Shown: positions 1-7,559, counted from the first letter of the stretch. The stretch is 11,019 bases of DNA from Gemmatimonadota bacterium (GCA_029859185.1 JAOUDR010000046.1:1-11019), one strand, 5' to 3'. Program-made: numbers and translations. The notes: generated by a model from the letters alone, not told the origin.

Positions 1-2432
1 TCGGAGGGGTTGGCGGCCGTGAGCTGGCGCTTGAGTGTCTCGAGCTCGCCGCGGGCGTACGCCCGGATGTCGCTGCGCGCCACGTCCACGTTGGTGCGTT
101 GGACGAACGCCCGGAATTGGGCCGGCACGGGCGGTTGCTCCTCTGTCATTAGGTACCCGAGCCGCTCGAGGTGCGCGCGCTGTAGGTTCCGGCGGTACAC
201 GTCGGTCGCGCGGCCCGTGCGGAGCTCGGTCCACACTCCACCGCGCAAGTCGTCCATGAACTCACCCAGGGTGTAGGCCGCGCTCCCAAGCATCGCCTCG
301 GACTCGATCAGGCGCTGCAAACGTTCGAATCCGAGCAGGTTGTTGAGCACCGCCGCCTGGCGACCGCTGATCCGGTCCACGGTGCCCGCAGGTTCGACCC
401 GGAAGAGAATGTCCTGGTCGAGCATCCAGGTGGGCGTCGCGAACGCCTCGTCACGGAAGAAGGCCATCGCGGCCCGCTGTTGGGCCTCGGGCACAATCGT
501 GTACACCGGCCCTTCCTGGTCCGCCGTCTTCCGAACCTGCGTTACGCCGCCGACCACGGTCGCGACGTGCCCCATGTACCGGTTCCACTGGCCAAGCACC
601 TGGCCGTACAGCTCCTCGAGCTGCGCGTAGTCCGTGAGCGGTTCCTGGGTCCACGTCCGGAGATTCGGGACGATCCGCTTGAGGTTGGCAATCCCGTACT
701 CGCTGGCCTTCACCGGGTCGTCGCCGATTGCCTCGGTCTGCTGGGTGTAATCCACGCTGGATGGATCGCCGAACATGTACAGCGGGTCACCTTCGTGCTC
801 GCGGATCCACTGGTCCAGCGTGGGGCGCTCCGCTTCGGGGGTCGCCGCGTCCAGGATCGGCCGGTAGCCCCAGCGGATCGAGTAGTTGTCGTACACCCCG
901 ATGCCGGGCATGAAGCACACGCCCGTGTCTTCCGGCTGTGCGACGTAGTTGAACCGCGCGTAGTCCATGATGGACGGCGAGGTCCCCATGCGGCACGTGA
1001 AGCTGGCCGATCGGAGCGAGTCCACCGGGTACGCCGCGCTTGCCTTCATGTTGTGCGGCAGCCCGATCGTATGGCCGACCTCGTGGGCCGCGACGAAACG
1101 GATCAGCTCGCCCATGAGGCTGTCATCGAACTTCACCCGCCGTGCCGCCGGGTTGGCCGCCGCGGTCTGGATGAAATACCAGTTCCGCACGAGGTTCATC
1201 ACGTTGTGGTACCAGCCGATGTCGCTCTCGAGGATCTCGCCGGTCCGCGGATCCGAGATGTGCGGTCCGTAGGCGTTCTGGACGTCCGAGGAGAAATACC
1301 GGATCACCGAGTAGCGCACGTCCTCGGGGCTGAACTCGGGGTCTTCCTCGGGGGTCGGCGGGTCCGCCGCACGGATGGCGTTCTTGAAGCCGCCCGCGGC
1401 AAAGGCGACGTTCCAGTCCTCGATGCCCTGCTTGAGGTACTTCCGCCACTTCACGGGAGTCGCGGGGTCGATGTAGTACACGATCGGCTTCACCGGCTCC
1501 ACGAGCTCGCCACGGCGAAACGCGGCGGTGTCCTTGGGCTCGAGCCGCCAGCGCGCGATGTAGCGCCGCTCCGTGGCCCGCTGCTCGTCGAGGCCGTAGT
1601 CGGTCTGCCGGATACCGAAGTAGCCCACCCGCTCGTCGTACAGCCGCGCCATCATGGGCCGCTCGGGGAGCAGGATCATCGACTGGTTCATCTCCAGCGA
1701 GATGCTGCCCGTCGAGGCGTTGGCGGGCGGTTGCGCCGCGTCGTAGGTGAGGACGTGGCGGACTTCGATGTTCTGCGGGTAGCTCCTGGCGGAAACCAGG
1801 AAGGACCGGCTCTCATCGAGGCGACGTACCTTGTACGTGTCGCGGTTGCGGCGGTCCATGCCGAGCATCGGTACGTCCTTCGTGTAGAGCCCGGTCACCT
1901 CGATCACGACGTTGGTGCTGTCGGCGCTTAGGGCCTCGATGTCGAACGCCTGGACGATCGGCTCGAAGTTCGAGTTGCGCACGGCCTCGGCGATCGGCAG
2001 CGAGTCGCTGGCGACGTTGACGTGACTCACCACGCGCAGGAGCACCTTGTTGTCCTGGCGCTCCCAGCGGACCGTCTGCTCGTTCTCCTCCTCACCGCCG
2101 TAGCCGACCGCCGTGTGCGTGCGTGCTACCCGGGTGACAAGCAGCATCTCCTTGTCCAGCATGTCCTTGGGAATCTCGAAGAAGAGCTTCTCCTCGATCC
2201 GGTGGACGAGGAACATGCCGGAGTCGGTCTTGGCCTCCGCCGTGATGACGTCCTTGTACGGCTTGGGCTTCTTGTCCTGCGGGCGCGCGCCGCGCGCGTT
2301 TGCGCCGGCCCCCTGCGGCGGTGTGGCCCCCTCGCGGGTCTGCGGGGTGGGGGACTGGCTCTGGGCCTTGGCGCAGCCGCCCGCCCAGATCGCTGTCAGG
2401 CCGAGTACCAAGAGACTGCCGATCCGACGCAT
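1..2432 (-). CDS. Lipoprotein zinc metalloprotease, met-zincin type (DUF5117/DUF5118/DUF4953 family), C-terminus cut by window edge
   Basis: A secreted, lipid-anchored zinc endopeptidase of unknown substrate. 810 codons are visible and the frame is still open at base 1, so only the C-terminal end is missing. The N-terminus has a basic start, a hydrophobic stretch and the lipobox-like sequence AGGC with Cys20, followed by a Gln/Pro/Ala-rich linker. Residues of about 50-100 resemble DUF5118, and the following roughly 200 resemble DUF5117. The catalytic motif HEVGHTIGLPH lies at residues 450-460 (HExxHxxGxxH: zinc ligands His450, His454 and His460; general base Glu451). SIMDY with Met489 is the expected Met-turn. 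The start is fixed by AGGAG five bases upstream of the ATG. It diverges from the small lipoprotein gene. The family assignment rests on recalled motifs. Members are common in Bacteroidota, Gemmatimonadota and relatives, but their physiological targets are not established. Confidence in a met-zincin lipoprotein is high. Confidence 0.93.
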   Translation of the reverse strand, partial: MRRIGSLLVLGLTAIWAGGCAKAQSQSPTPQTREGATPPQGAGANARGARPQDKKPKPYKDVITAEAKTDSGMFLVHRIEEKLFFEIPKDMLDKEMLLVTRVARTHTAVGYGGEEENEQTVRWERQDNKVLLRVVSHVNVASDSLPIAEAVRNSNFEPIVQAFDIEALSADSTNVVIEVTGLYTKDVPMLGMDRRNRDTYKVRRLDESRSFLVSARSYPQNIEVRHVLTYDAAQPPANASTGSISLEMNQSMILLPERPMMARLYDERVGYFGIRQTDYGLDEQRATERRYIARWRLEPKDTAAFRRGELVEPVKPIVYYIDPATPVKWRKYLKQGIEDWNVAFAAGGFKNAIRAADPPTPEEDPEFSPEDVRYSVIRYFSSDVQNAYGPHISDPRTGEILESDIGWYHNVMNLVRNWYFIQTAAANPAARRVKFDDSLMGELIRFVAAHEVGHTIGLPHNMKASAAYPVDSLRSASFTCRMGTSPSIMDYARFNYVAQPEDTGVCFMPGIGVYDNYSIRWGYRPILDAATPEAERPTLDQWIREHEGDPLYMFGDPSSVDYTQQTEAIGDDPVKASEYGIANLKRIVPNLRTWTQEPLTDYAQLEELYGQVLGQWNRYMGHVATVVGGVTQVRKTADQEGPVYTIVPEAQQRAAMAFFRDEAFATPTWMLDQDILFRVEPAGTVDRISGRQAAVLNNLLGFERLQRLIESEAMLGSAAYTLGEFMDDLRGGVWTELRTGRATDVYRRNLQRAHLERLGYLMTEEQPPVPAQFRAFVQRTNVDVARSDIRAYARGELETLKRQLTAANPS

Positions 2433-2503
2433 TACCGCTCCTGTGAGTCTGGTTTGATGGTGACGGATTCCGCCCGCATTACGCGCCGCGCGGTCGGTTT
2501 GTT

Positions 2504-2544
2504 GGGCGACGGGAGTCTACTCGCCCGGGACGCCAAGGCGCCAA
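2504..2544 (-). promoter_or_regulatory. Weak candidate promoter region for the metalloprotease, framed by an inverted repeat
   Basis: On the minus strand, a TAGACT hexamer (2514-2519) could be a -10 box. A TTGGCG hexamer (2539-2544) lies 19 bp upstream, which is longer than ideal for a -35. The TAGACT box sits inside an inverted repeat with six-base arms GGGCGA (2504-2509) and TCGCCC (2521-2526), so the repeat could be an operator or may be chance in GC-rich DNA. The implied leader is about 75 bases. Nothing else in this divergent gap looks more promoter-like on this strand. Confidence 0.25.
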
Positions 2545-2611
2545 GATACCAGGGGAGGCGGGCCGGCGCGAAGCTGCCGGATGGCTCGCGCCTCCGCGTC
2601 CGGTCGTGCGG

Positions 2612-2640
2612 TTGACACGGTCTCCGAGACGGCCTACGGT
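2612..2640 (+). promoter_or_regulatory. Sigma-70-type promoter for the small lipoprotein gene
   Basis: A perfect -35 hexamer TTGACA (2612-2617) is followed by a 17-bp spacer and the hexamer TACGGT (2635-2640), which keeps the T-A start of the -10 consensus. Transcription would begin near 2647, giving a leader of about 30 bases before the ATG at 2678. The spacer contains a short inverted repeat, GTCTC-C-GAGAC (2620-2630), a possible repressor or activator site. Confidence 0.6.
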
Positions 2641-2677
2641 TAGGAAACCCCAGCCATCTCTGTAAACGGGAGGATCC

Positions 2678-3079
2678 ATGCGTAGCCTGCTCGCCGCCTT
2701 GGCGGCCATACTCGTCGTGGCCTGTGGTGATGACGCCACGGGCGGCAACAACAACAACAACACGCAGTTACCCGCGCCGTCGAATGTCCAGGCGGCGATC
2801 GTGAACGGCAACATCGTCATGACCTGGGACTCGGTGCCGGGGGCGCTCACGTACCGCGTGTACATGGCGTCGGAGCCCGGGGTCAGGAAGTCCAATCTCC
2901 AGCAGCTGTTGGACAACATGTACCATCCCGACCTCTCCGACGGGTTCGACCATCCGCCGGGGCTGAGCGCGAACCTGCAGTACTTCCTCGTGGTCACGGC
3001 AGTCGGAGCGAACGGGGAGAGCAGCGAGTCGTGCGAGGTGGCGGCCACAATCGGGACCAACACCGGCGGCTCCTGCTGA
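2678..3079 (+). CDS. Small lipoprotein with one fibronectin type III-like domain
   Basis: A 133-residue exported lipoprotein of unknown role. The signal peptide has the lipobox LVVAC with Cys16 as the lipidated residue. After it comes a short flexible tether that includes five consecutive Asn (24-28), encoded by a pure AAC run. Residues of about 31-125 fit a fibronectin III fold: PAPSNVQA entry, VMTW with Trp50, LTYRVYMA with Tyr59 and Tyr62, and YFLVVTAVGANGES near the end. Cys119 and Cys133 may form a disulphide. Such single-domain lipoproteins usually serve as surface adhesion or docking modules; that is an inference here. The start is supported by GGGAGGA (2668-2674) just before the ATG. 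It has its own promoter and a hairpin terminator, so it is probably monocistronic. The gene diverges from the metalloprotease, which may also be displayed on the envelope. Confidence 0.88.
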   Translation: MRSLLAALAAILVVACGDDATGGNNNNNTQLPAPSNVQAAIVNGNIVMTWDSVPGALTYRVYMASEPGVRKSNLQQLLDNMYHPDLSDGFDHPPGLSANLQYFLVVTAVGANGESSESCEVAATIGTNTGGSC

Positions 3080-3102
3080 CCACAGACCTGGGCTGCAAAA
3101 CG

Positions 3103-3137
3103 ACGGGGGACCGGATTGAACGCCGGTCCCCCGTTTT
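3103..3137. terminator. Rho-independent terminator, probably bidirectional
   Basis: A perfect 12-bp inverted repeat (3103-3114 and 3123-3134, arm ACGGGGGACCGG) with an 8-base loop is followed by TTTT on the plus strand. It is preceded by AAAA (3097-3100), which reads as a T-run on the minus strand. It lies between two converging genes, so it can end the lipoprotein transcript and also the kinase/barrel transcript. Confidence 0.85.
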
Positions 3138-3167
3138 CGTGCTCGGTCCGTTGTGGCGGACGAGCCG

Positions 3168-3818
3168 CTAGCGCCGACCGAATCCGAAGGGGATGCCAAC
3201 GGCCAAAGTGATATCCGACTGGAGCGCGGACTTGAAGAAGTCCCCGCCGTCGGAATCGGGGCCGTCAGGATCCATGGAGTAGAACATGCCCTCGACCGTG
3301 ATGTTGAGCGCGAACTTCGGGGTCACGTTCGCCCGCGCACCCGCACCCACCACGCCCGCGAAGTTGGTCTTCTTCACTCCATCGCCTTCCCAGGCGTCAC
3401 CGGCACGACTGACGATCCCGCCACCGGCCAGCAGGTAGAGGTTGGTGCGCGCGGGCCGCAGGACAATGCGACCGGTCCCGGTGATGATCGTACCCGGCAG
3501 CGAGAATAGTGCATTGGCGCCCTGTTCCTCGGCCTTGAACGCCGGGCTGCTCCAGATGTAGGAGCCGGCTGCCTCGATGCCGATCGTGCCGCTGACCCAG
3601 AACGTCAGCCGGGCACCCACACCCGGCGCGGTCGACTGCTTGAGGGTCACGCCCGGCGCCTGAACCGCGTCGATCTTGATGTTCGAGAGCGGGTAGTAGC
3701 TCGTGAAGAACGGCGTGAACTCCGCGACGTACTGTGCGTGGGCCGGTGCCGTCACCCCGCCGGCAACCACCAACGCGAGGGCGGTGAAGGCGGTGCGGAC
3801 GCTCCATTCACTGCGCAT
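3168..3818 (-). CDS. Exported outer-membrane beta-barrel-like protein
   Basis: A 216-residue protein of unknown specific function. It has a classical signal peptide: basic N-terminus, hydrophobic core (residues 10-22), and a probable cleavage site after AHA at residue 28. The mature part of about 188 residues is rich in Gly and aromatic residues and in short alternating stretches such as GARLTFWVSG, TIGIEAAGSYIW, NLYLLAGGGIV and FALNITVEGMFY, with acidic loops (DPDGPDSDGGD). This fits an eight-stranded OmpA/OmpX-like barrel (OMP_b-brl type). The last Phe is two residues before the end (FGRR), so the canonical C-terminal aromatic signal is imperfect. A strong GGAGGAG (3826-3832), seven bases ahead, fixes the start. 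It follows the receptor kinase gene by 43 bp on the same strand and is probably its operon partner. Whether the two proteins interact cannot be told from sequence. Confidence 0.82.
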   Translation of the reverse strand: MRSEWSVRTAFTALALVVAGGVTAPAHAQYVAEFTPFFTSYYPLSNIKIDAVQAPGVTLKQSTAPGVGARLTFWVSGTIGIEAAGSYIWSSPAFKAEEQGANALFSLPGTIITGTGRIVLRPARTNLYLLAGGGIVSRAGDAWEGDGVKKTNFAGVVGAGARANVTPKFALNITVEGMFYSMDPDGPDSDGGDFFKSALQSDITLAVGIPFGFGRR

Positions 3819-3861
3819 ATCCTTGCTCCTCCAGCAGAGGTGACGTGTGGTCCGGTGCTCC

Positions 3862-6800
3862 CTAGCGCCGGATATCGACTGGCCCCGGGATGGTCACCGG
3901 CTCGGTGCCCCCGGTGCCGACCTGCCCCTTCCCATTCTCGCCCCAGCACAACGTACCGCCGTCCCGCGTGACGGCACAGGCGTGCCCGTTCCCCGCCATG
4001 ATGACCGTGAGCGGTTCGGACGTCGCCACCTGGACCGGCTGACGCTGGTCACTCCCGGACCCGTCCCCGAGCTGACCTCGGTTGTTCTCGCCCCAGCACC
4101 ATGCGGCACCGGCACGGGTCAGCCCACACGCGAACTCGCCGCCCACCGTGAGCTGCGTGAACCGCACCTCCGTCTCGACCCGCCGGGGGGTGCTGCCGAA
4201 CGGGTTGTTGCCCCGCCCCCAGCAATAGGTGTTGCCTTCGGTCCCAATCGCGCAAGCGCTTTCCTTCCCCGCGGCGATGGCCGCCAGGGTCTCGCGGACG
4301 CGGACTTCCTCTGGTTGTCGACGCTGCTCCTGAATGCCGATCCCGAGCTGATCCGCGTACCCGTCCCCCCAACAGTATCCCTTGCCATCGGCGGCGACGC
4401 CGCAGGTGTACTTCTCGCCGGCGGCAATTACCGCGAACGTGAGGCCCCGGGCCACGGGCACCGGCTGCGCCTGGTCGCGGTTGCTGTTGTTGCCCAACTG
4501 GCCGTCGTTGCCCCGCCCCCAGCACCAGGCACTCCCGTCGGTGGCGATGCCGCAGGTGTGGAAACCACCCGCCGCGATCCGGCGGAATCGCAGGTCGGTG
4601 GCGACGCGTACCGGCCGCGCGGCGTTCTCGTTGGCGGCCGCGCCGTTGCCGAGTTGGCCGTAGCGGTTGTTGCCCCAGCAGAGCACCGAACCGTCACCCG
4701 TGAGCCCGCACGCGTGACTGACGCCGGCCACGACGATCTGGAGCCGCGCGGCGCTCACGGTTGCGCCGGGGTTGTCGGCGCCCCAGCAGCGGGCGGACCC
4801 GTCGGACAGCGTGACACAGGTGAACTCGGCGCCGAGCCCCACGGAGGCGACGGCGACAGCCGGGCTCGCGGGGGTCTCCGGCTCGACCGGCGCATCCGCG
4901 ACCTTCACGGGTGGCGGGGCGGTGACTTCCAGGGCAAACCGATCGGTCTGGCCCTCGCTCGTCGCCGTAATGGTCACGGTCCCGGCCGACTTGGCTTCGA
5001 TCGTCCCGTCAGCGCTGACGGTCGCGATGGCCGGGTTGCTCGACGCCCAGGTGACCTGGCGGTCCATCAGCGTTCGGTTGGCCGCATCGAGGGCCGACGC
5101 AGAAACGTCGTGCGTCTGCCCCGCCTGGAGGGTGCCCACCTGGCGGCTGATCTGGAGGCGTGCCACCGCGACACGGGCCGGGGGACGCACTCGGAATGCG
5201 AACTGACCCCGCTGGCCGGCGACCGTTGCCGTGATGGTGGCCTCGCCTTCGGCGACGGCGCGAACGGTCCCGTCGTCCTGCACCGTGGCCACCCGGCTGT
5301 TGCTTGACTGCCAGGAGGCGCGATAGTCGCTCACCACCCGATTCCGCGCGTCGAGCACCGTCAATCCCAGCCGGGCCGAGCCACCCGGCTCGAGACCGGT
5401 CCGCGGCCCCTGGATGGCAACGGACTGCACGGGCGGAACGGCAACGGTGACGGACGTGGGCGTCGATCGCACGTTCTCGGAAGCCGCCACGATGCTTGCC
5501 GTGCCGGCTGAGAGGGCAATGAGTCGTGTGCCAACGATCCGGAGGACGGCCGGGTCCGACGACTGGAGCGCGACCGTCCGGCCTCCCAGATTCCCGCCGC
5601 TCTCGTCACGGACGAGCGTGACGACGCCCACGGTGTCACCCGGGGCCAATTCGCGGCTTTGCAACTGGATGGCCACCGACGCGACCGACGCGCGGACGGC
5701 CGTCACGGTGATGGTGGCGGTATCGGCCTTGCCTTCGCTCGACGCAATGATCCGCACCGTGCCGGCCTTCAGCGCCTCGACCACGCCGCTTACGCCAAGG
5801 CCGGCCCGCGCGGTCGCCACGCTGGGATCGCTCGATGTCCATGTGATCTCACGGTTTCCGAGCGGCGTATTCATGCTGTCCACCAGGAACGCGAGGAGTT
5901 CGCCCGAGGCACCCACCGCCATGCTCTGCGCCTCCGGGTTCAGCTGGAGCCGTGCGACGGGAGCTGGCGGAGGGGCGGAGGGCACCCCCGGGGGGCCAGT
6001 CAGTTCCGGCTCAGCGGGGGCCGTTCCGGGCGACCGGAGACTCAGTACGAACCACACGGCCGCCGCGGACGCGACCGTGAGTCCCACGAGGCCGAGGCCG
6101 AGCGGCATGGTGCGCTTCCGCGGCGGTGGCCCGACGGGATCGACACTGGGCCGGGGCGCCACGGTCGGGGTCGGCATGGGTGGTGGCGTCGCGGAGCCCG
6201 CAGGCGCCGCCGTGGAGCCGATTGACGCTCGGCCGGCCGTCACGACGGTATCGCCCTCGGGCGTGACGACGGTGGCGGCTTGGTCCGTCAGCACCGTCGG
6301 GGGCTCCGCCCCGGTCGGCGCCGGGGTTGGTGGGGGCGTGGGCGGTGCCTGGAATCCGGAAGGGACGGGCGCCGCGCTCGAGCGCATCGTGGGAGCGTCC
6401 GGCGACGAGGCGAATCCCGTCGGGATCGGGCTCGCCGGGGTGTGGACCTGGTCTAGCAGCACTTCGCCCGACCCACCGTGCGCCAGCGCCCGCATCTGTT
6501 TCCGGATCGGGTCTCCCGGCGCCATCGGCGGGGCTCCGATGGCTACGATCGCCTCTTCCATGGTGGGCCAGCGGGCCTGCGGATCCTTGGCCAGCATGCG
6601 CTCGATGGCGTGCGCAATGGCCTCCGGGCAGTCCGGCCGTCCCTGGCGCACCGGCGGCGGCGGTTCGTTGAAGTGCTTCCACATGATCCCCATCAGCGAG
6701 TCGGCGTCGAAGGGGACCTTGCCGGTCAGCAGCTCGTACGCCACGATCCCCAGCGAGTACTGGTCCGTGGCGCCGGTGACCTCCTTGCTGGCGCACTGCT

Positions 6801-7512
6801 CTGGGCTCATGTAGGACGGCGTACCGATCGTCACACCCGTCATCGTGAGGCCGCGGGCATCGGCAACCTTGGCGATCCCGAAGTCCGTGACCACCGCCCA
6901 GCCCTCGTCGTCGAGCATGATGTTGGCCGGCTTCATGTCCCGGTGCACGATGCCGCGCCGGTGCGCATAGCCGAGCGCGCCACCCACCTGGCTCATGATC
7001 GCCTGGACCATCGGGATCGGGAGTGGTCCCTGGTGACGGATGACGGTGTCGAGCGAGCGGCCCTCGACGAACTTCATCACGAAGAACAACAGGCGGTCCG
7101 TCTCGCGGACGGCGTAGATCGGGATGATGTGCGGGTGGCTGAGCGACGCCGCCGTGCGTGCCTCGCGCTTGAAGCGCTCCACCATCCCCGCGCCGGTCAC
7201 CAGCGAAGGGGTCATGACCTTGATGGCGACCTTGCGGTCGAGGGCAATGTCGTGCGCCAGGAAGACGGTGGCCATGCCGCCCCGGCCCAACTCGCCGGCG
7301 ATGTCGTAGTCGCCTGCCGTCGCCTTGCGGAGCGGCTCGAGGATCTCGGACGGCGGCTGAACCGGCGTCTCGCGCTTCGGCGGGGGCGGAGGGGCCATCT
7401 TGGCCGTGGCCAGCACGGACTGCTCCCCGGACACGTCGTGGCCGCAGCGCGAGCAGAAATGCGCGCCGGCGACCACGGCGGTGCCGCAACGAGAGCAGGT
7501 ACGATCGGTCAT
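3862..7512 (-). CDS. Transmembrane Hanks-type Ser/Thr kinase with Big2 repeats and a seven-repeat RCC1 outside domain
   Basis: A 1216-residue receptor-like protein kinase. Residues 6-23 form a CxxC-x10-CxxC zinc ribbon. Residues of about 69-326 are a complete kinase: glycine loop LGRGGMA (75-81), VAIK Lys98, HRDMKPAN (190-197, catalytic Asp192), DFG (210-212), a Thr-rich activation loop, and SPE (236-238). A Pro/Thr/Ala-rich linker (about 327-464) leads to RKR (465-467) and one membrane helix (about 469-491). This orientation puts the kinase in the cytoplasm. Outside are about four Big2-like Ig domains (about 518-605, 609-691, 694-777, 780-865; recurring W-x-SS-x-P-x-VATV and GTxxITA), then seven RCC1 repeats (about 889-1214; DGxxxCWGxNxxGQLG). 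All kinase active-site residues are present, so it should phosphorylate Ser/Thr of unknown targets. AGGA ten bases upstream supports the ATG. The ligand is unknown; a carbohydrate, peptidoglycan or protein in the envelope is an inference. Confidence 0.96.
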   Translation of the reverse strand: MTDRTCSRCGTAVVAGAHFCSRCGHDVSGEQSVLATAKMAPPPPPKRETPVQPPSEILEPLRKATAGDYDIAGELGRGGMATVFLAHDIALDRKVAIKVMTPSLVTGAGMVERFKREARTAASLSHPHIIPIYAVRETDRLLFFVMKFVEGRSLDTVIRHQGPLPIPMVQAIMSQVGGALGYAHRRGIVHRDMKPANIMLDDEGWAVVTDFGIAKVADARGLTMTGVTIGTPSYMSPEQCASKEVTGATDQYSLGIVAYELLTGKVPFDADSLMGIMWKHFNEPPPPVRQGRPDCPEAIAHAIERMLAKDPQARWPTMEEAIVAIGAPPMAPGDPIRKQMRALAHGGSGEVLLDQVHTPASPIPTGFASSPDAPTMRSSAAPVPSGFQAPPTPPPTPAPTGAEPPTVLTDQAATVVTPEGDTVVTAGRASIGSTAAPAGSATPPPMPTPTVAPRPSVDPVGPPPRKRTMPLGLGLVGLTVASAAAVWFVLSLRSPGTAPAEPELTGPPGVPSAPPPAPVARLQLNPEAQSMAVGASGELLAFLVDSMNTPLGNREITWTSSDPSVATARAGLGVSGVVEALKAGTVRIIASSEGKADTATITVTAVRASVASVAIQLQSRELAPGDTVGVVTLVRDESGGNLGGRTVALQSSDPAVLRIVGTRLIALSAGTASIVAASENVRSTPTSVTVAVPPVQSVAIQGPRTGLEPGGSARLGLTVLDARNRVVSDYRASWQSSNSRVATVQDDGTVRAVAEGEATITATVAGQRGQFAFRVRPPARVAVARLQISRQVGTLQAGQTHDVSASALDAANRTLMDRQVTWASSNPAIATVSADGTIEAKSAGTVTITATSEGQTDRFALEVTAPPPVKVADAPVEPETPASPAVAVASVGLGAEFTCVTLSDGSARCWGADNPGATVSAARLQIVVAGVSHACGLTGDGSVLCWGNNRYGQLGNGAAANENAARPVRVATDLRFRRIAAGGFHTCGIATDGSAWCWGRGNDGQLGNNSNRDQAQPVPVARGLTFAVIAAGEKYTCGVAADGKGYCWGDGYADQLGIGIQEQRRQPEEVRVRETLAAIAAGKESACAIGTEGNTYCWGRGNNPFGSTPRRVETEVRFTQLTVGGEFACGLTRAGAAWCWGENNRGQLGDGSGSDQRQPVQVATSEPLTVIMAGNGHACAVTRDGGTLCWGENGKGQVGTGGTEPVTIPGPVDIRR
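6040..6108 (-). other. Membrane-spanning segment of the receptor kinase
   Basis: Residues 469-491 of the kinase are a continuous run of Leu, Gly, Val, Ala and Trp without charge, flanked by RKR on the N-terminal side and by a Pro/Glu-rich stretch on the C-terminal side. By the positive-inside rule this places the kinase in the cytoplasm and the Big2/RCC1 half outside. Confidence 0.85.
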
Positions 7513-7550
7513 GGGCGTGGTTTCCTAGGTTATGCCAATCTAAGGACGCT

Positions 7551-7557
7551 GGGAGGG
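7551..7557 (+). promoter_or_regulatory. Ribosome binding site that decides the EamA transporter start
   Basis: GGGAGGG lies immediately upstream of the ATG at 7560, with about three to four spacing bases. The next in-frame ATG (7599) has no purine-rich stretch before it. This favours the upstream start, although the resulting first 20 residues are not typical of the family. The whole gap to the divergent kinase gene is 47 bp, so promoters for both genes must overlap there or lie inside the neighbouring coding sequence. I see no convincing -35/-10 pair. Confidence 0.5.
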
Positions 7558-7559
7558 TC

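Noticed and set aside
480..1931. A 483-codon open frame on the plus strand, opposite the metalloprotease.
   Set aside because: It is antisense to a protein with clear catalytic motifs; its translation is His/Arg/Val-rich with no recognisable domain, as expected for a high-GC shadow frame.
2529..2545. Two CGCCAAG copies before the lipoprotein gene as a possible repeat array.
   Set aside because: Only two short copies are present; too little to call an array or a binding site.
3847..5307. A 486-codon open frame on the plus strand, opposite the Big2/RCC1 part of the kinase.
   Set aside because: It mirrors the repeat structure of the real gene and has an Arg/Gly/Ala-rich composition without signal, motif or supported start. 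The same holds for 5414-6814 and 6478-7665.
4914..5961. The repeated Big2 region considered as a DNA-level tandem repeat or recombination hot spot.
   Set aside because: The similarity is at protein level only; I see no long near-identical DNA copies among the four units.
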